From assembly GCA_973895155.1 (NCBI GenBank), contig OZ316896.1, forward strand, positions 11,284,001-11,348,000: DNA of 64,000 bases. The letters are read 5' to 3'. Within the stretch, counting starts at the first letter, position 1. Each line of letters opens with the position of its first letter. The position numbers and the translations under genes are program-made. The notes under the pieces were generated by a model. That model saw only the letters and a program-made list of their open reading frames with translations. It ran no database searches and was not told the DNA's origin. Positions 1 through 10,998 of the stretch are shown here, in pieces. Source of the DNA: Marsupella aquatica. Taxonomy: Eukaryota; Marchantiophyta.

Positions 1-1165
1 TTTCAGATGTGGTCCAATCAATCTAGACGCAATCGCTCAGCATCGTTCTTTGCATCTGTCAACGACAGCGACACTCTACTTAGGATAATCGTTTTGCTAG
101 TGCTTGTTGTACACATTAAAGAGCATACTGGTCAGAGTTTTCATACAAATATTCTCCCAATTAACATCAGGAAAGCTAAGTTTTCAAAATAGGGACCAAA
201 TTCTGGTCTCCTTCTTGATCATCAGTCGTTTCGTATCCGTAAACTCTTTTATTCAGGGTTACTGAGGCCCTGTATTTAAGGTCTTGTGATCGACCTACCA
301 TAGTGGTCGGGACCGAGCGTCTGTACAAGATGACAAACAGAATGCTAAAAAAATTGTGCTCGGCAGATGGGATATCTCACCTAGCAAGCCAGCCAAAAGA
401 AATACCAAATTACACCAAACCCTGGGGGCATTGTGGTAGTAATCCATAAAAAGGAAACTCCCGTCAAATAATCTTGATGTTGTCTGCAAGAAATTATTCA
501 CTAGTCTAGACTCTAATAGACAAGGTAATCGTCATCTACGATTGCTCGAGATTCTTTACTCGCAGCTTAGGTTGAGATCATTTAAATCCTCCATAGTATG
601 GGACACATGTCTGTTCAGTGCGACTTCAAAACCTGTCTAATCTGCCAGAGCGACCAGGCTTAGGTTCACTCCAGTTACATGTTGCCCAATGCCACTCATC
701 TAATTTGCAGTTCGAAATTGTATATCTTGACAGGTGCTGCTTCATTATATATTTGTAACGACGTGAAATGGACATTCAGTATAACAATCTTCAAGCATGT
801 ATCAAGTAGACTATTCAGACTACTTGTGCCTCCAACCACTTACAATAAAGCTAGACAACTGTCTAGTGAATCAAACAGTTCTCCCATCTTGAATTGCATG
901 CAAAAATGCAAGCTTTAACGCTGCTCAAAACCAAACTGGCCTCACAATAGGTGGCATTTACTGTCATGTCGCAATGCCATCCTCATTAAAAATCACTCGT
1001 GGGCACCTTTCAAGACCCAAATAAATTACAAAACTTACCCGAAAGCTTTCGGAGTCATTATTTTACGGGTAAGGACTGTCACAATGTGCAGGACATAATG
1101 CTACAAGCATCAGAATCTATTGGAAATCAAAATATTTTGCCCTCTAGAATTGGTGCCTGGGACGC
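1..1165. other. Intergenic, no gene seen
   Basis: Only short unconvincing open frames lie here, with no recognisable domain, RNA gene or repeat. It is the 3' flank of the minus-strand gene that ends at 1166. Confidence 0.5.
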
Positions 1166-1843
1166 TCAAAGACTTGCTTCATCTACAATGGCACCTTCTG
1201 TTAACTCAGGAGCTGCAACAGAGTCTTCAATTGGAACAACTGCCTCAACTGGAACTTCAGAAAATTTTGATATGTAGTAGCTCAATGGTGGGCCGTTGTA
1301 ACCCACCGCCTCTGTAACTGAGACGGGAGCATTCTTGCCGACTGTGAGCAGAATGGAGGCGGCGCTAGCAACAGCCACCAAGGCAAATCCAAAAGCAACA
1401 GCCGCGGTATTGGATGTACCTTCAGCGGACGATCCTGCCTCTCCAGAGCTGATTACGCTATCAGCAACATAAACTGTGGGCTCAACTGCATATATGTTTG
1501 TTTGCCCTGCTGTGTCCTTCTCAACATAACCTGTCCACTTCCTCCCAGTAGGAAAAGGAGCTGCTCCTGTATAGTTGTTGTTGTTACTGCTGCTGTTACT
1601 GTTGCTACTCTCTGGTTCCGAAGTCATGCTCGGCTTCTCAGCCTCCTCCGTGCTAACCTCCTCACCTGTAGCTCTCATTCGTAGACTAAATCTACCTCTT
1701 GTTACCCTCTGCGGCCTGGAGCAGAGTACCACTGTCGTTCTGGAACTCGAAGTCCCGAAGGAAGAAGAACTGCAAGGAATTGAAGTGGCCTGGGCGACGA
1801 CGATGGGCACTGCAGCCCGCATGCTTGACACACCGGAAGCCAT
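1166..1843 (-). CDS. MPH1-like thylakoid membrane protein
   Basis: An intronless frame of 225 residues from the Met chosen here. The N-terminus is rich in Ala, Ser, Val and Arg and poor in acidic residues, like a chloroplast transit peptide. An Asn/Ser-rich low-complexity stretch follows, then a conserved-looking block (GRKWTGYVEKD, about 100-110; YAVEPTVYVAD). One hydrophobic segment (about 146-168) is followed by YNGPPLSYYISKF (about 182-194) and an acidic Pro/Val/Ala-rich tail. From memory this order resembles plant MAINTENANCE OF PSII UNDER HIGH LIGHT 1, a one-span thylakoid protein that helps keep photosystem II intact in strong light. The frame is open to an upstream ATG at 1906, but that would put a nine-glutamine run at the N-terminus. 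The ATG at 1843 has G at -3 and G at +4 and is preferred. The coding call is firm; the family name is moderately secure. Confidence 0.65.
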   Translation of the reverse strand: MASGVSSMRAAVPIVVAQATSIPCSSSSFGTSSSRTTVVLCSRPQRVTRGRFSLRMRATGEEVSTEEAEKPSMTSEPESSNSNSSSNNNNYTGAAPFPTGRKWTGYVEKDTAGQTNIYAVEPTVYVADSVISSGEAGSSAEGTSNTAAVAFGFALVAVASAASILLTVGKNAPVSVTEAVGYNGPPLSYYISKFSEVPVEAVVPIEDSVAAPELTEGAIVDEASL

Positions 1844-1863
1844 CGCTGAAGCTCTCCTCACTT

Positions 1864-1889
1864 GCTGTTGCTGCTGCTGCTGCTGCTGC
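1864..1889. repeat. CAG/CTG trinucleotide run
   Basis: About nine CTG units on the plus strand (CAG on the gene strand) just upstream of the preferred start codon of the MPH1-like gene. It either encodes an N-terminal polyglutamine or, more likely, lies in the 5' leader. Confidence 0.8.
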
Positions 1890-2095
1890 GAAATGTCATC
1901 CACCAACTTCAGCCAGATTCCCGAGCAACGGACGAGGGCTCTCCCAGAACAGAATAAACTCCAAGATGGGTCACCCTACGTTCAACCTCGAGCTCTCCTG
2001 TCTTCCAACTGCTACGAAAATGTCATCAAACCGAATTCAGCCAGATTTCCTAGCAAAGCTCTCCCAGAAAAATCTCGGGAGATGGGTCACAGATT
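1889..2095. repeat. Imperfect duplication in the leader of the MPH1-like gene
   Basis: A segment of about 80 bp at 1889-1974 is repeated at 2016-2095. Both copies share the sequence around an ATG in minus-strand reading, a block reading TTCAGCCAGATT, a block reading GCTCTCCCAGAA, and an end reading GATGGGTCAC. Period about 127 bp. The inner copy contains the upstream ATG at 1906. Confidence 0.7.
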
Positions 2096-2144
2096 GATCA
2101 CGGATGGTGAGCGCCTGAGCGGGCGTAACCCCACCACGCATTAA

Positions 2145-3416
2145 CCCTACACGACGGCGAGTAGTCTGCTCATGTGGCACTACTTTCTCTCCAGATCTCG
2201 GCTCTCCTCCATGATCCTGTCGTCCACTCTATCTGCATTGTTGTTTGCAAGAGTCGCGTTCAATTCTATGGCATAGAAGAATGACAAGTCGGGGATGGCA
2301 GGAAGGCCACCAACGGAGGGGGGCCACCATATCCGGAATCTGTGATGCGTGTGACACCGCCGTGAGTGAGGGGATTGAGAGAAAGAGAACCACACACTTT
2401 ATGTGAGACATTATTGCTACTATCGAAACTCGTGTGCTATACAACACCTTGCAACAACTAAAAAAGCTCAAGTTGTCCATGGATTACTATTTTGTGACCA
2501 CCTCAAAGAAATCAAAGAAAGGACCATAATTTATACAAAAGGAACAAACAAAGTACAAGGAAGTGAAAGCCAAAGAGGACAAACACCAAACACATAAAAA
2601 AATAGGCGAATGCAACCCCAAAACCAAGAAAAAAAAAGGAAAAAAAAAACTCTGGGTCCTGGAGGGTACCGAACACCAAGAAAGATTTAAATTTCTTTCG
2701 AATAAAGTGTGATGGCTATGATATTTCAGCTGGTCTCTAGAGTTCAATACTCTCCACGACCAAGTGAGCTTAATTTTTAAGGTAGCAAGTTACAGCGTGC
2801 AGCATAGTTGAAGATTTTAGCACAGTAGATGAAGGAAATGTCATATCCAACCCACACCTTATTGAGAAGAAATCTAAATCTTTACATTTTGTTGGAAAGG
2901 AAGTCAAGAAAGGTTTATGACTCCTTTTCCCATGCAAAAAAATGCTAATTTGACATTTTCAGGGTATATGTAACTTTCTCTTTCATGTTTGTACTACGGT
3001 AGGGTTTGGAGGACTAAGTGCAGTACAGTACGGACAGGTGTCCAAGCCTTGGCCATGGATGCAAATGAGCAGTTTTTTTTTTAAGGGAGGGGGGCTCAAA
3101 AATCTCAATTGCAGCTTGAGAGGAGATGTGGAACGAGAGAAATGAAGGATTTAATTTGCTTGGCTGGCTACACATGGTATTTGAATCCTTTATGTTCTGA
3201 TGTGGTTTATTACCAAAGAAGGTATTCATGATGAAAGTACCCACTGCAGCAGCCCAACTTATATATCTGAAGTCAGACTGCCTCGAAAGCATCAGGTTTA
3301 AGTAGGCAAGGTCCTAACAGAGATCAAACCCTGGCCTGTCCCTTGTCTATCTGGATGTCCGCCCTTGTCCATCCTTGTGTCCCTGTGCGTCTGGGCCTCT
3401 CTCCCTCCTGCAAGGT
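2145..3416. other. Intergenic, no gene seen
   Basis: Promoter side of the MPH1-like gene. No supported coding region. A poly(A)-rich stretch around 2570-2660 shares about 60 bp of similarity (CAAACACCAAAC, then AATGCAACCCCAAAA) with 22610-22670, which points to a shared dispersed repeat. Confidence 0.4.
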
Positions 3417-3617
3417 ACTTTTCTGGGTGTGCAAGGGCCTTCACAGAGTGTTTTCCCTGATGCTCCACCATTTTGCATGCACTTATTACAGACAACACTA
3501 TTGTCTATCTAGAGCTACGTTTCTGGGTGTGTAAGGGCCTTCACAAAGTGTTTTCCCTGATGCTCCACCATTTTGCGTGGACTTATTACACACAACACTA
3601 TTGTCTATCTAGAGCCC
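3417..3617. repeat. Tandem duplication, 101-bp unit
   Basis: Two adjacent copies starting near 3421 and 3522. Each runs from TTCTGGGTGTG through GTGTTTTCCCTGATGCTCC to TTGTCTATCTAGAGC. They differ at only a few positions, so the duplication is fairly recent. No gene function is apparent. Confidence 0.85.
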
Positions 3618-3729
3618 TCACCCGCCATTTTTTCGCCCTCTGTACAGACAGACAGGTAAGGGGAACCATTTGTCAAGAGGCCTCACCCACCCCTATTGTC
3701 CACGATTTTGCCCTCTACATGGAAAAGAT

Positions 3730-4120
3730 AGAAAACACTAGTGTCTGTCTAAAGCCTCACTTGGCTGGCAAATTAGAGCTGTGTTCCATCAGCCCTCTCC
3801 CTCTGCAAGGTCTACAGACAGCACTATTATCAATCTTGAGCCCATGCCTACCCCTATTATCCACCATTTTGTAGATATAGACAATTAGAGAACACTGGTG
3901 TCTGTCTAGAGCCTCACTTGGCTTGCAAATTTTTGAGCTGTATACCTCAGCCCTATCCCTCTGCACAGACAGACAGACAGCACTATTATCAGTCTTGAGC
4001 CCATGCCTACCTCTATCCTCCTTATTTCGCCCTCAGCATGAACAGATAGAGAGCACTAGTGTCTGTCTAGAGGCTCACTCAGCTTGCAAAATTAGAGCTC
4101 TGTTCCATCAGCCCTCAATG
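3730..4120. repeat. Diverged tandem repeat, about 160-bp unit, three copies
   Basis: Copies of a block with GTGTCTGTCTAGAGCCTCAC, TTGCAAATT and CATCAGCCCT start near 3733, 3892 and 4052. Between them recurs GACAGCACTATTATCA followed by TTGAGCCCATGCCTACC. The copies are more diverged than the adjacent 101-bp duplication, with which they share short motifs such as TCTGTCTAGAGCC, so both may come from one satellite-like family. Confidence 0.75.
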
Positions 4121-4327
4121 GGGGCAATGGCAATCAAACTCTCACTGTTTTTGGAGCCAATGAGAATCCCAAACTGTTTCATGGTCACCTTGAAGTCCAC
4201 TTAGAGGGTGGAAAGCCAGAAGGACCTTCTATCTCATCATCAGGGTTTGAACCACCACTGGCCATCCACCAGGGGGGGAAGTGTCCAAGGTCCTCTTTTT
4301 ACACATTTCATTCACTTTTCTCCTGCC

Positions 4328-4481
4328 GGATTTGCTTGAGCAGAGTCCAAAATGAAATGTATTACTTGGTAGGACCCTTGAGTTAACCAGACCATTGATT
4401 GACCTTGAATCATTGTACCCAAAACATCAGGGGTCCTATCAAGTAATGTCATTAGTTTTGGGGCCTGACCAAGCAAATCCC
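4328..4481. mobile_element. Hairpin MITE, about 154 bp
   Basis: The first about 50 bases (GGATTTGCTTGAG... ATTACTTGGTAGGACCC) are matched in inverted orientation by the last about 50 (GGGGTCCTATCAAGTAAT ... CAAGCAAATCC), with scattered mismatches. The element could therefore fold almost fully on itself. A related copy in opposite orientation lies at about 38090-38240. The size, hairpin form and second copy fit a miniature inverted-repeat transposable element. I could not define a target-site duplication. Confidence 0.65.
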
Positions 4482-4565
4482 TCATTTTCTCCTCTTATTT
4501 GTGCCAACTTGTTTCTCCATTCCAGGAAAAAGTCATTTTTAATGGTAGCTAATGGTAACCCCTAA

Positions 4566-4668
4566 GGTCAGGTGTGGTTTAACACAGGTTAGCATTCTGA
4601 CTCGTACCCCCCGATGTGGCCAGGTGTGGTTTAACACAAGTTAGCATTTTGACTCGTAACCCCGATGA
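4566..4668. repeat. Tandem duplication, 52-bp unit
   Basis: Two copies of a unit containing CAGGTGTGGTTTAACACA, GTTAGCATT and GACTCGTA, beginning at 4566 and 4618. It lies about 350 bp upstream of the deformylase start, so it could sit in its promoter. Confidence 0.8.
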
Positions 4669-5018
4669 GGCTCACAGTGACCAGAGTTGAGGGCCAGCCA
4701 GACAATTCGGATTTTGGACAGCCTCATCCTCAGTCTACATTCTCGCCCTGCCTGCAAACGAATCCTGGTTCAAAATAATCGAGCTCCGCCCCATCCCTGC
4801 ATCTGAAATTGTTGCTACTCGAGTCCATTGTTGCGAGTCCATCGCAGACGAGGTCGGGGTTCAAGAAATTCGCAACCAGACACGAAAAATTTGGTTGTCA
4901 TTCGAATACAGAGGATAGCAAATTGTTGCGGCTCCATCTAAAGCGAGGCTTTCTCGTCGAAGAAAAAGAAATCTTGCCACTCCTGTACGCGAAAGCTTTT
5001 GTGGGAATTCGAACAGGG

Positions 5019-6032
5019 ATGATAGATACCGTGGGAATTCTCAGGGCTCGGCTCACGTCTTCGTTGATCACATCAGCTGCCTACTCGTCCGTGGGGCACT
5101 TCTCGAGATGGGCGACTATCGCTCCCCATCTTCGACCATCGGTGTCCCACGGAAATGGCAAGCAATTCGGCATCTTATCATCGAAGGGAAGGGGAAATGT
5201 GAACAGAGGTCATAGAACAACAACATGTGACTTGGCGACGGGGTGGAGGGCTTGTCGAGGGCTACAGACGGCTGCTGCTCTAGGGTTTGAATTTAGGGAT
5301 TCAGTAACCAGATGGGAAGGTGGACGACAGTCCCCGTTCGTTTGCCGGGCTCGCCGGGGATTTCTGTCGGAGCTGCAGAGCCTCAGGGAGGAGAAGGAGG
5401 ACGCGGCTGTGGGGAAAGAATCGGTAGAATTTGAATCCCCATTGCAGATTGTTCTGTACCCCGATCCACGGCTGAGAAAGAAGAATAAGAGAGTGACTGT
5501 TTTTGATGAGAAGCTCCAGCAGCTGGTGAAGGAAATGTTTGAAGTAATGTACAACACAGACGGTGTGGGTTTGGCAGCTCCACAAGTGGGAGTGAATGTG
5601 CAGCTCATGTTGTACAATCCAGAGGGGGAGAGAGGACAGGGGCAGGAGTATATTCTGGTAAACCCTAAGATTGTGAAGTATGGTAAACAAACAGATGTGT
5701 CCACAGAAGGGTGCTTGTCTTTCTTGACACTGGAGGCCGAAGTGGAAAGATCCTTGACGGTGAGAGTGGAAGCTCAGGATATTAGAGGAAAGAAATTTGG
5801 CCTCACCTTAAAGGGATGGCAGGGCCGAATCTTTCAACACGAGTACGACCATCTTGAGGGTGTTCTCTACCATGATCGGATGAGTCCTGCAGAATTGGAC
5901 AGAATTCGTCCTGGTCTGGTGAAACTGGAAGAAGAGTACGAAAAAGCAACTGGACAGCCTGCGCCAGAGCGAGTCAAACAACTGGATGGGCATGATATGC
6001 TTAGCACTGACTCATCTCGCGTGAATCTCTGA
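5019..6032 (+). CDS. PDF1B: Peptide deformylase, chloroplast PDF1B type
   Basis: Removes the N-formyl group from nascent organelle-made proteins, a metal-dependent hydrolysis in the chloroplast and possibly the mitochondrion. With the Met used here the protein has 337 residues. Residues 1 to about 110 form a basic Ser/Ala/Arg-rich targeting region. The deformylase domain begins near 138 (ESPLQIVLYPDPRLR). All three signature motifs are present: GVGLAAPQVG (182-191), EGCLSF with the metal-binding Cys (232), and QHEYDHLEG with the catalytic HExxH (His274, Glu275, His278). The frame is open upstream to an ATG at 4809, but residues encoded there do not resemble a transit peptide, whereas MIDTVGILRARLTSSLI does. 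The gene is intronless. Two prolines I would expect, after EGCLSF and in VERP, are Leu and Ser here. The catalytic residues are intact, so an active enzyme is expected. Confidence 0.93.
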   Translation: MIDTVGILRARLTSSLITSAAYSSVGHFSRWATIAPHLRPSVSHGNGKQFGILSSKGRGNVNRGHRTTTCDLATGWRACRGLQTAAALGFEFRDSVTRWEGGRQSPFVCRARRGFLSELQSLREEKEDAAVGKESVEFESPLQIVLYPDPRLRKKNKRVTVFDEKLQQLVKEMFEVMYNTDGVGLAAPQVGVNVQLMLYNPEGERGQGQEYILVNPKIVKYGKQTDVSTEGCLSFLTLEAEVERSLTVRVEAQDIRGKKFGLTLKGWQGRIFQHEYDHLEGVLYHDRMSPAELDRIRPGLVKLEEEYEKATGQPAPERVKQLDGHDMLSTDSSRVNL

Positions 6033-9000
6033 TGAATACATGGTTTGATGTTTCTAGTACTTGCTGGTGCCAGAGCTCGCAGCTGGTGGTTGTATGGGCC
6101 TTTAGAAGTACTTGGCTAGGCTCAATTTATTGAGGATGATGGGATCCGCTTCTGATTGCGGTTGGGAACTCAACACTGAGAACAGGAAAATTAGAGAAGG
6201 AATACTTCTGTCCACTACTGTAAGAGAAACAATTGGACCATTCAATCCATAGACTTGCCATTCCCTTCTAATCTGTATACAAGTCAACTCAACAAGTCAA
6301 AATAGGTATGAAGTTGCAAACTACAATTCTTTTTCTGAGAGGCATTTTTTAGTGAGAGAAGTAAGTGGCGTCACAACTGGTTCCACGGTTAAACTAAGCA
6401 ATTTCCTAGCTTTTGATGTTGAAGTCTGTACATTAGTTATTGTCTGGTTTATGGCTAATCATTAGCTTTCCCGTGGACCGTTTGCACCATTTAGTGTTTG
6501 CCCTTGCTTAGAATAGTAAGGGGCCCCATTCACAGACGGTTTCCTGTACTTTATAAATCATTTCTTCATGAATGAAATTCCAAAGAACGTGCGCCATCTA
6601 GGACTGAAACAGGAAGCTTGAAATTCAAGGTACTGGGCCTCTTCTTCCAAGGTTGTTGCAGCTCACAGCAGTCGACGAGCTCCCATCTTGTTTGAAATCT
6701 CGTCATTAAATCCGTTTAGGAAATTGCCGTAATATATTACCTTGCTCAAGGAAGTACGGAGTTTTTGTTGCTACTGAGATTACGTAATTTATTATCAATG
6801 CTAGTTTGTCGACAATGTTGAAGAAACTATGCGCTGATGGAGAACGTGTTGTAACTACTTCAATCCTGTCCGAAGATATTATATATACACGCCTGAATGC
6901 AAAGAACTTGTTTTCTGATTTGCATATTACTGGCAATTCCTGCCTTGATCAATTCTTGCATGTCTGATAATCTCCTGTGACAGAAGTTCTTCCTTACATG
7001 ACTCCGTGTAGTGAAAAGGATCTTATAAGTAATGATTCCTGGAGCTAGTCAGCTCTGAAAATTGACATGAACATGTAAATTGACAGGAACATCTGGGCAG
7101 TCTTTGGTTTATGCACGTGTTCCTCTTCGTCCCTTCCGTGCTTCCTGTGAAACAATGGTCCCACTAACTTCAATTTGTCCTGTTCCTGTCACAGGGATGA
7201 TCACATGGCACAGATCATCCCTGTGCGGTGCAAACCAACAGACGTTGTCAGCCGCATCTTGCCAGAAAATGTAGAGTGAACGTCCGTTATCCTTTGCCAT
7301 CTCTCAAGTACTGTCAAACAAAGTATATCACTCTCAACACTCATGTGTTCATCTTGTGGTGCTACAAGCTAAGTATTAATCGTCCAAATTCTCCCCAATG
7401 CATCGAACATTTTTGGCAGTGATGTAAGTGAAATAGGATTAGGTGGCCTCCAAGGTTTCCGAATCTAAGGAGTGGATCCATCAGAGTTAGCTCAATTTGC
7501 GTGGGAAACCCTAATCCCCTTCTTCAGTAGGCAATCAAGTTCAGCTTGACTTGAATGAACATTTGCCGATAGGTGACATTCCTCAAGAACTTGGGGAAAT
7601 GGCTCAGCTCTTTATTGAATCTAATCAACCTCACTACCATCGTGTAAGACGTTCACTTTCAAACTGTGGTGTTCTACTCCAATTTGCTTGGCTTGGACTG
7701 TAGATCATTATGACTGCGATGTGAAACCTACTTGAACAGAATTTAAGAAGTTTTTTTCGGATACAACTATATCCCAACTATAGCCAGGCTATTTTTTCCA
7801 CCAGGTCTAATCTCATTCCTCCTGGAAATCTCACCGCGGCCAAGCAAAGGCAGTTGAAATGTGTTTCTTTGAAAGACTTTCGGAGACCTACTACAGTAGC
7901 GTCAGACAAGGTCGTGCGTCTTATGGTTACGTTCTTACTGCAGGACGGGTCTTGACTTGGAGTCTGGAGAAGCCACAATGGTGGTGGAGAATTACGGACG
8001 CTGAGCATTGCATTCGGAAGCGAGCCTCTAAGTTATGATCCACGACAAGAAGTAGCCTCGGCATCGTCAGTTACCATTCAATACAACACTGCTCATTGCT
8101 CTACACATTGCAGTTAATCCTGTCCCTCGATATCTACTGCAATGGAGAGCACGTTACTGTGTGACAAACTTGTGATTCCACAATTGAAAACAACACTTTC
8201 TGAGTCGTTCGTCAGAACTGTTGATCCTGGTATAGTATTTCCCGCATCAATTACAAAGTTCTCATGATCCCTCATGGCTACTTTGAGTACAATCGACGTC
8301 ATTGCAACTTCTGTTGGGGGAGCTCGGACGGACACCGACAGGCTGTGAATCAGCAACTTTGTCTACTTCCTGCCTTCCACTTGAGATATCACGATCATAT
8401 ACCATTCTTTGCGAAAGTGGCTGTTCCTCGGAGTATCTGTCCTACAGAAGCACTCTCGGTAATTCCATAAAAGTTACAAAATATACGTCGATGACAGAAT
8501 GACATGTTGCTGGGGTGGTACAACATAACTCTCCTGACAGACGACGGAACTCCCCAAGTGAGGAGAGAGCCAACAGGCAAGATTGCTGGAAAGAGTGTAA
8601 AATTGAAGATCGGCAACTCTGGCCCCATAGTGGGCTAGGTGGGTAGCATGATTATGATTGCGAAGCCTGATCCACGATGCGGATGAGTTGTACTGTCTGA
8701 TAGGTTGCGAATATGTATGTCGAAGAAGGAAGTACGTTACGATTGATGAATGGTAGCTCAAAGAAAACAGGAGTAAAGGATGCAAGAGAGAAGGCTGGAG
8801 TGTCCATTGTGACAACAACTCTCGTCGCGATAGCAATGGCGACGGCGATGTTTGCTTGACATCAAAATTAAAAGGTTCATTTAGGCCGAAGCTACCTTGT
8901 CAAAGGACACCTGACAGAACAAATCAATCATGGACACTTTTTGCTTGTAAGCGACTTTGTAAAGTACAACCGAAGCGCTCCATGAACTGGTGTCGATGGT

Positions 9001-10964
9001 CGGAGTGACACGGATGTTCAATCGTTAATCCGATTTACTGATACTGCGAGAAATCGGAGTGACTTGGAACTGTGACAAGAGGCTTTCTGTAATTTCCTTG
9101 GGAGTAAATGCTGTAGAAAATCTGTGGGCTGTTGTTGCAGTCAAGTACTTTTAGTAGCAACGTACTCCATGTGATATCTCAGCTTCGATGCTTCTGAAGG
9201 GACGACACTACGATACGTCGACAAGTAACATGCAGTCAATACGTACTCCACTGTACGTTTACAGGACGCCTGACTGTTTTTGTAAACATTCTAGCCATTC
9301 CTGATTATTTCAATCGAAAACCTGCATTCCTTCTTCAAATCCTAGCTTGCATCATGACGTTAGAATTACCCAGAAGCCACGAGTCATGATTTCATCTCTG
9401 AAAATGTGTTTGGCACAATTTGGTGGAGCATTTTTGTCCGGGATTTCATTGCTTTGGAGATGTAAGACTTCACAGGGTTTCAGAAAATACTTTGAATTGA
9501 GGAATTGCTCTAACGCAGAGGGTAACGATCAGATTAATTAGCTAGCCCATTCCTCCGTAGTCGAAAGAAGTTTAGAGTCAAAATCAAGCAATTGCGTAGC
9601 ACTGACAGCCGGTTGAGATTGATGGTCCATCATTCATGTTGAAGCGTAGAAAATTCCCACGTCTCATCGCTGGCTTTCAGTCTGGATAGTCCTCGTCTTA
9701 CGTCCTGCATTATCCACTGGCTGATATGGACTCGTCATGAAGGATAGATGGGAAGTATGAACACGAGGGCTGATGTGGATCAGAGCTATCCTGTCGTCAG
9801 AGTACCCCTCCGTTTCAAAATCTCCTCGGTGCAAAGGAAACCTGCACGTTTTGTCACTTACTCCATGGAATGTCACCCTCCATCTAGGTGGCTGATTTGG
9901 TGACTTGAAGGGCTGATTTGGTGACTTGAAGGCTGTCTACTTTATGGTGCCAGAGTACAATCCCGACTCGATCACCGGGTTTATGCATGAATTCAGTATC
10001 GTACGCCATTTGTGAATCTCTGTAGATGCCGGCCACATGCATCCACCTGCAACGATATGACGAGTCGCTTGAACTCCTGACCCGAATTCATTTAGAGCTC
10101 GCGCTGCAATTATGCGTTCACTTGTGAGCACACCGTCACCAACTGTGGATCTCACTCCATGATCAGAAATTCTCTTTATACATCTTTTGTCATCAGAACT
10201 TCTGAGCATTGGCCCACCATTCCCATATTTGTACATAACCTGCAAAAGGAGTGCTTGTACTTGGAATTGCAGAGCACTGATCATGGATCGACCTCGAGTT
10301 GCTCCTCTTTCCCACATATGACACCGCTTCAGGAGCTTCTTCAAGGTCCTAGGTACCTCCTACATTAGTAGTACTGACTGTTGGAATATCAGAGTGGAGA
10401 TGCTCCAAATGAATCTGTCTGTTTCGAGTTGCTACTCTAGCTCTGGTATTTACAACGTGGCTGGTGTTCACTATCCCGGATACTAGCTAGTTTCTTTGTT
10501 GGGGATTCGATCGTGGTATACTTCACGATCGTTCTCACTAGTATTTTTAAGTATCTATGTAGTGAGAATGCTCAGTGAGATTTTTTGAGTAGAATATTTT
10601 ACGACAAAACATCGTTTTTGGTATCTACTACGGTTGAGAATGCTGAGATACAAACGTGAGATTTGTTTGAGGTTTGAGATTTGAGCATCTAGTTGAGAAT
10701 GCGTAGTGAGATTTGTTGAGTCCAATACTCTCCAACAACAACTCTCAGAATTAAGTTCTACGTTTTTGAGTATTTTGCGTGACTTGGAATGTCAATCATG
10801 CACCCGTTTGCACTACTGTAAACCTGTCAGATGGAGGTCACCCACGGCGTGCAGGAGCTTTCGTGAATATGTTAACATCTTACTGAACATCTGGGTGTTG
10901 CCGTGATGTCCAGATATTTCTAGAACACGGTGTTTGTAGTGTACTTGCCGACTGCTCAAATCAT
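6033..10964. other. Long intergenic region, no gene supported
   Basis: Many short open frames but none with recognisable domains or protein-like composition. Small structures seen: a perfect 12-bp inverted repeat at 7190-7225, a 22-bp tandem duplication at about 9893-9930 (TGATTTGGTGACTTGAAGG), and a GAGATTTGTTTGAG-type imperfect repeat at about 10560-10725. A minus-strand frame at 9937-10344 (135 residues) was not accepted as a gene. Confidence 0.45.
7190..7225. repeat. Perfect 12-bp inverted repeat (hairpin)
   Basis: CACAGGGATGAT at 7190-7201 is exactly complementary to ATCATCCCTGTG at 7214-7225, with a 12-base loop. It is not followed by a T run and no gene abuts it. Role unknown. Confidence 0.7.
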
Positions 10965-10998
10965 TTAATTTTGAAGCACATAGAAGTGGACTTTAACT

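Noticed and set aside
9937-10344. Minus-strand frame of 135 residues
   Set aside because: No recognisable domain, no neighbouring exon, and a plus-strand frame of similar quality overlaps it.
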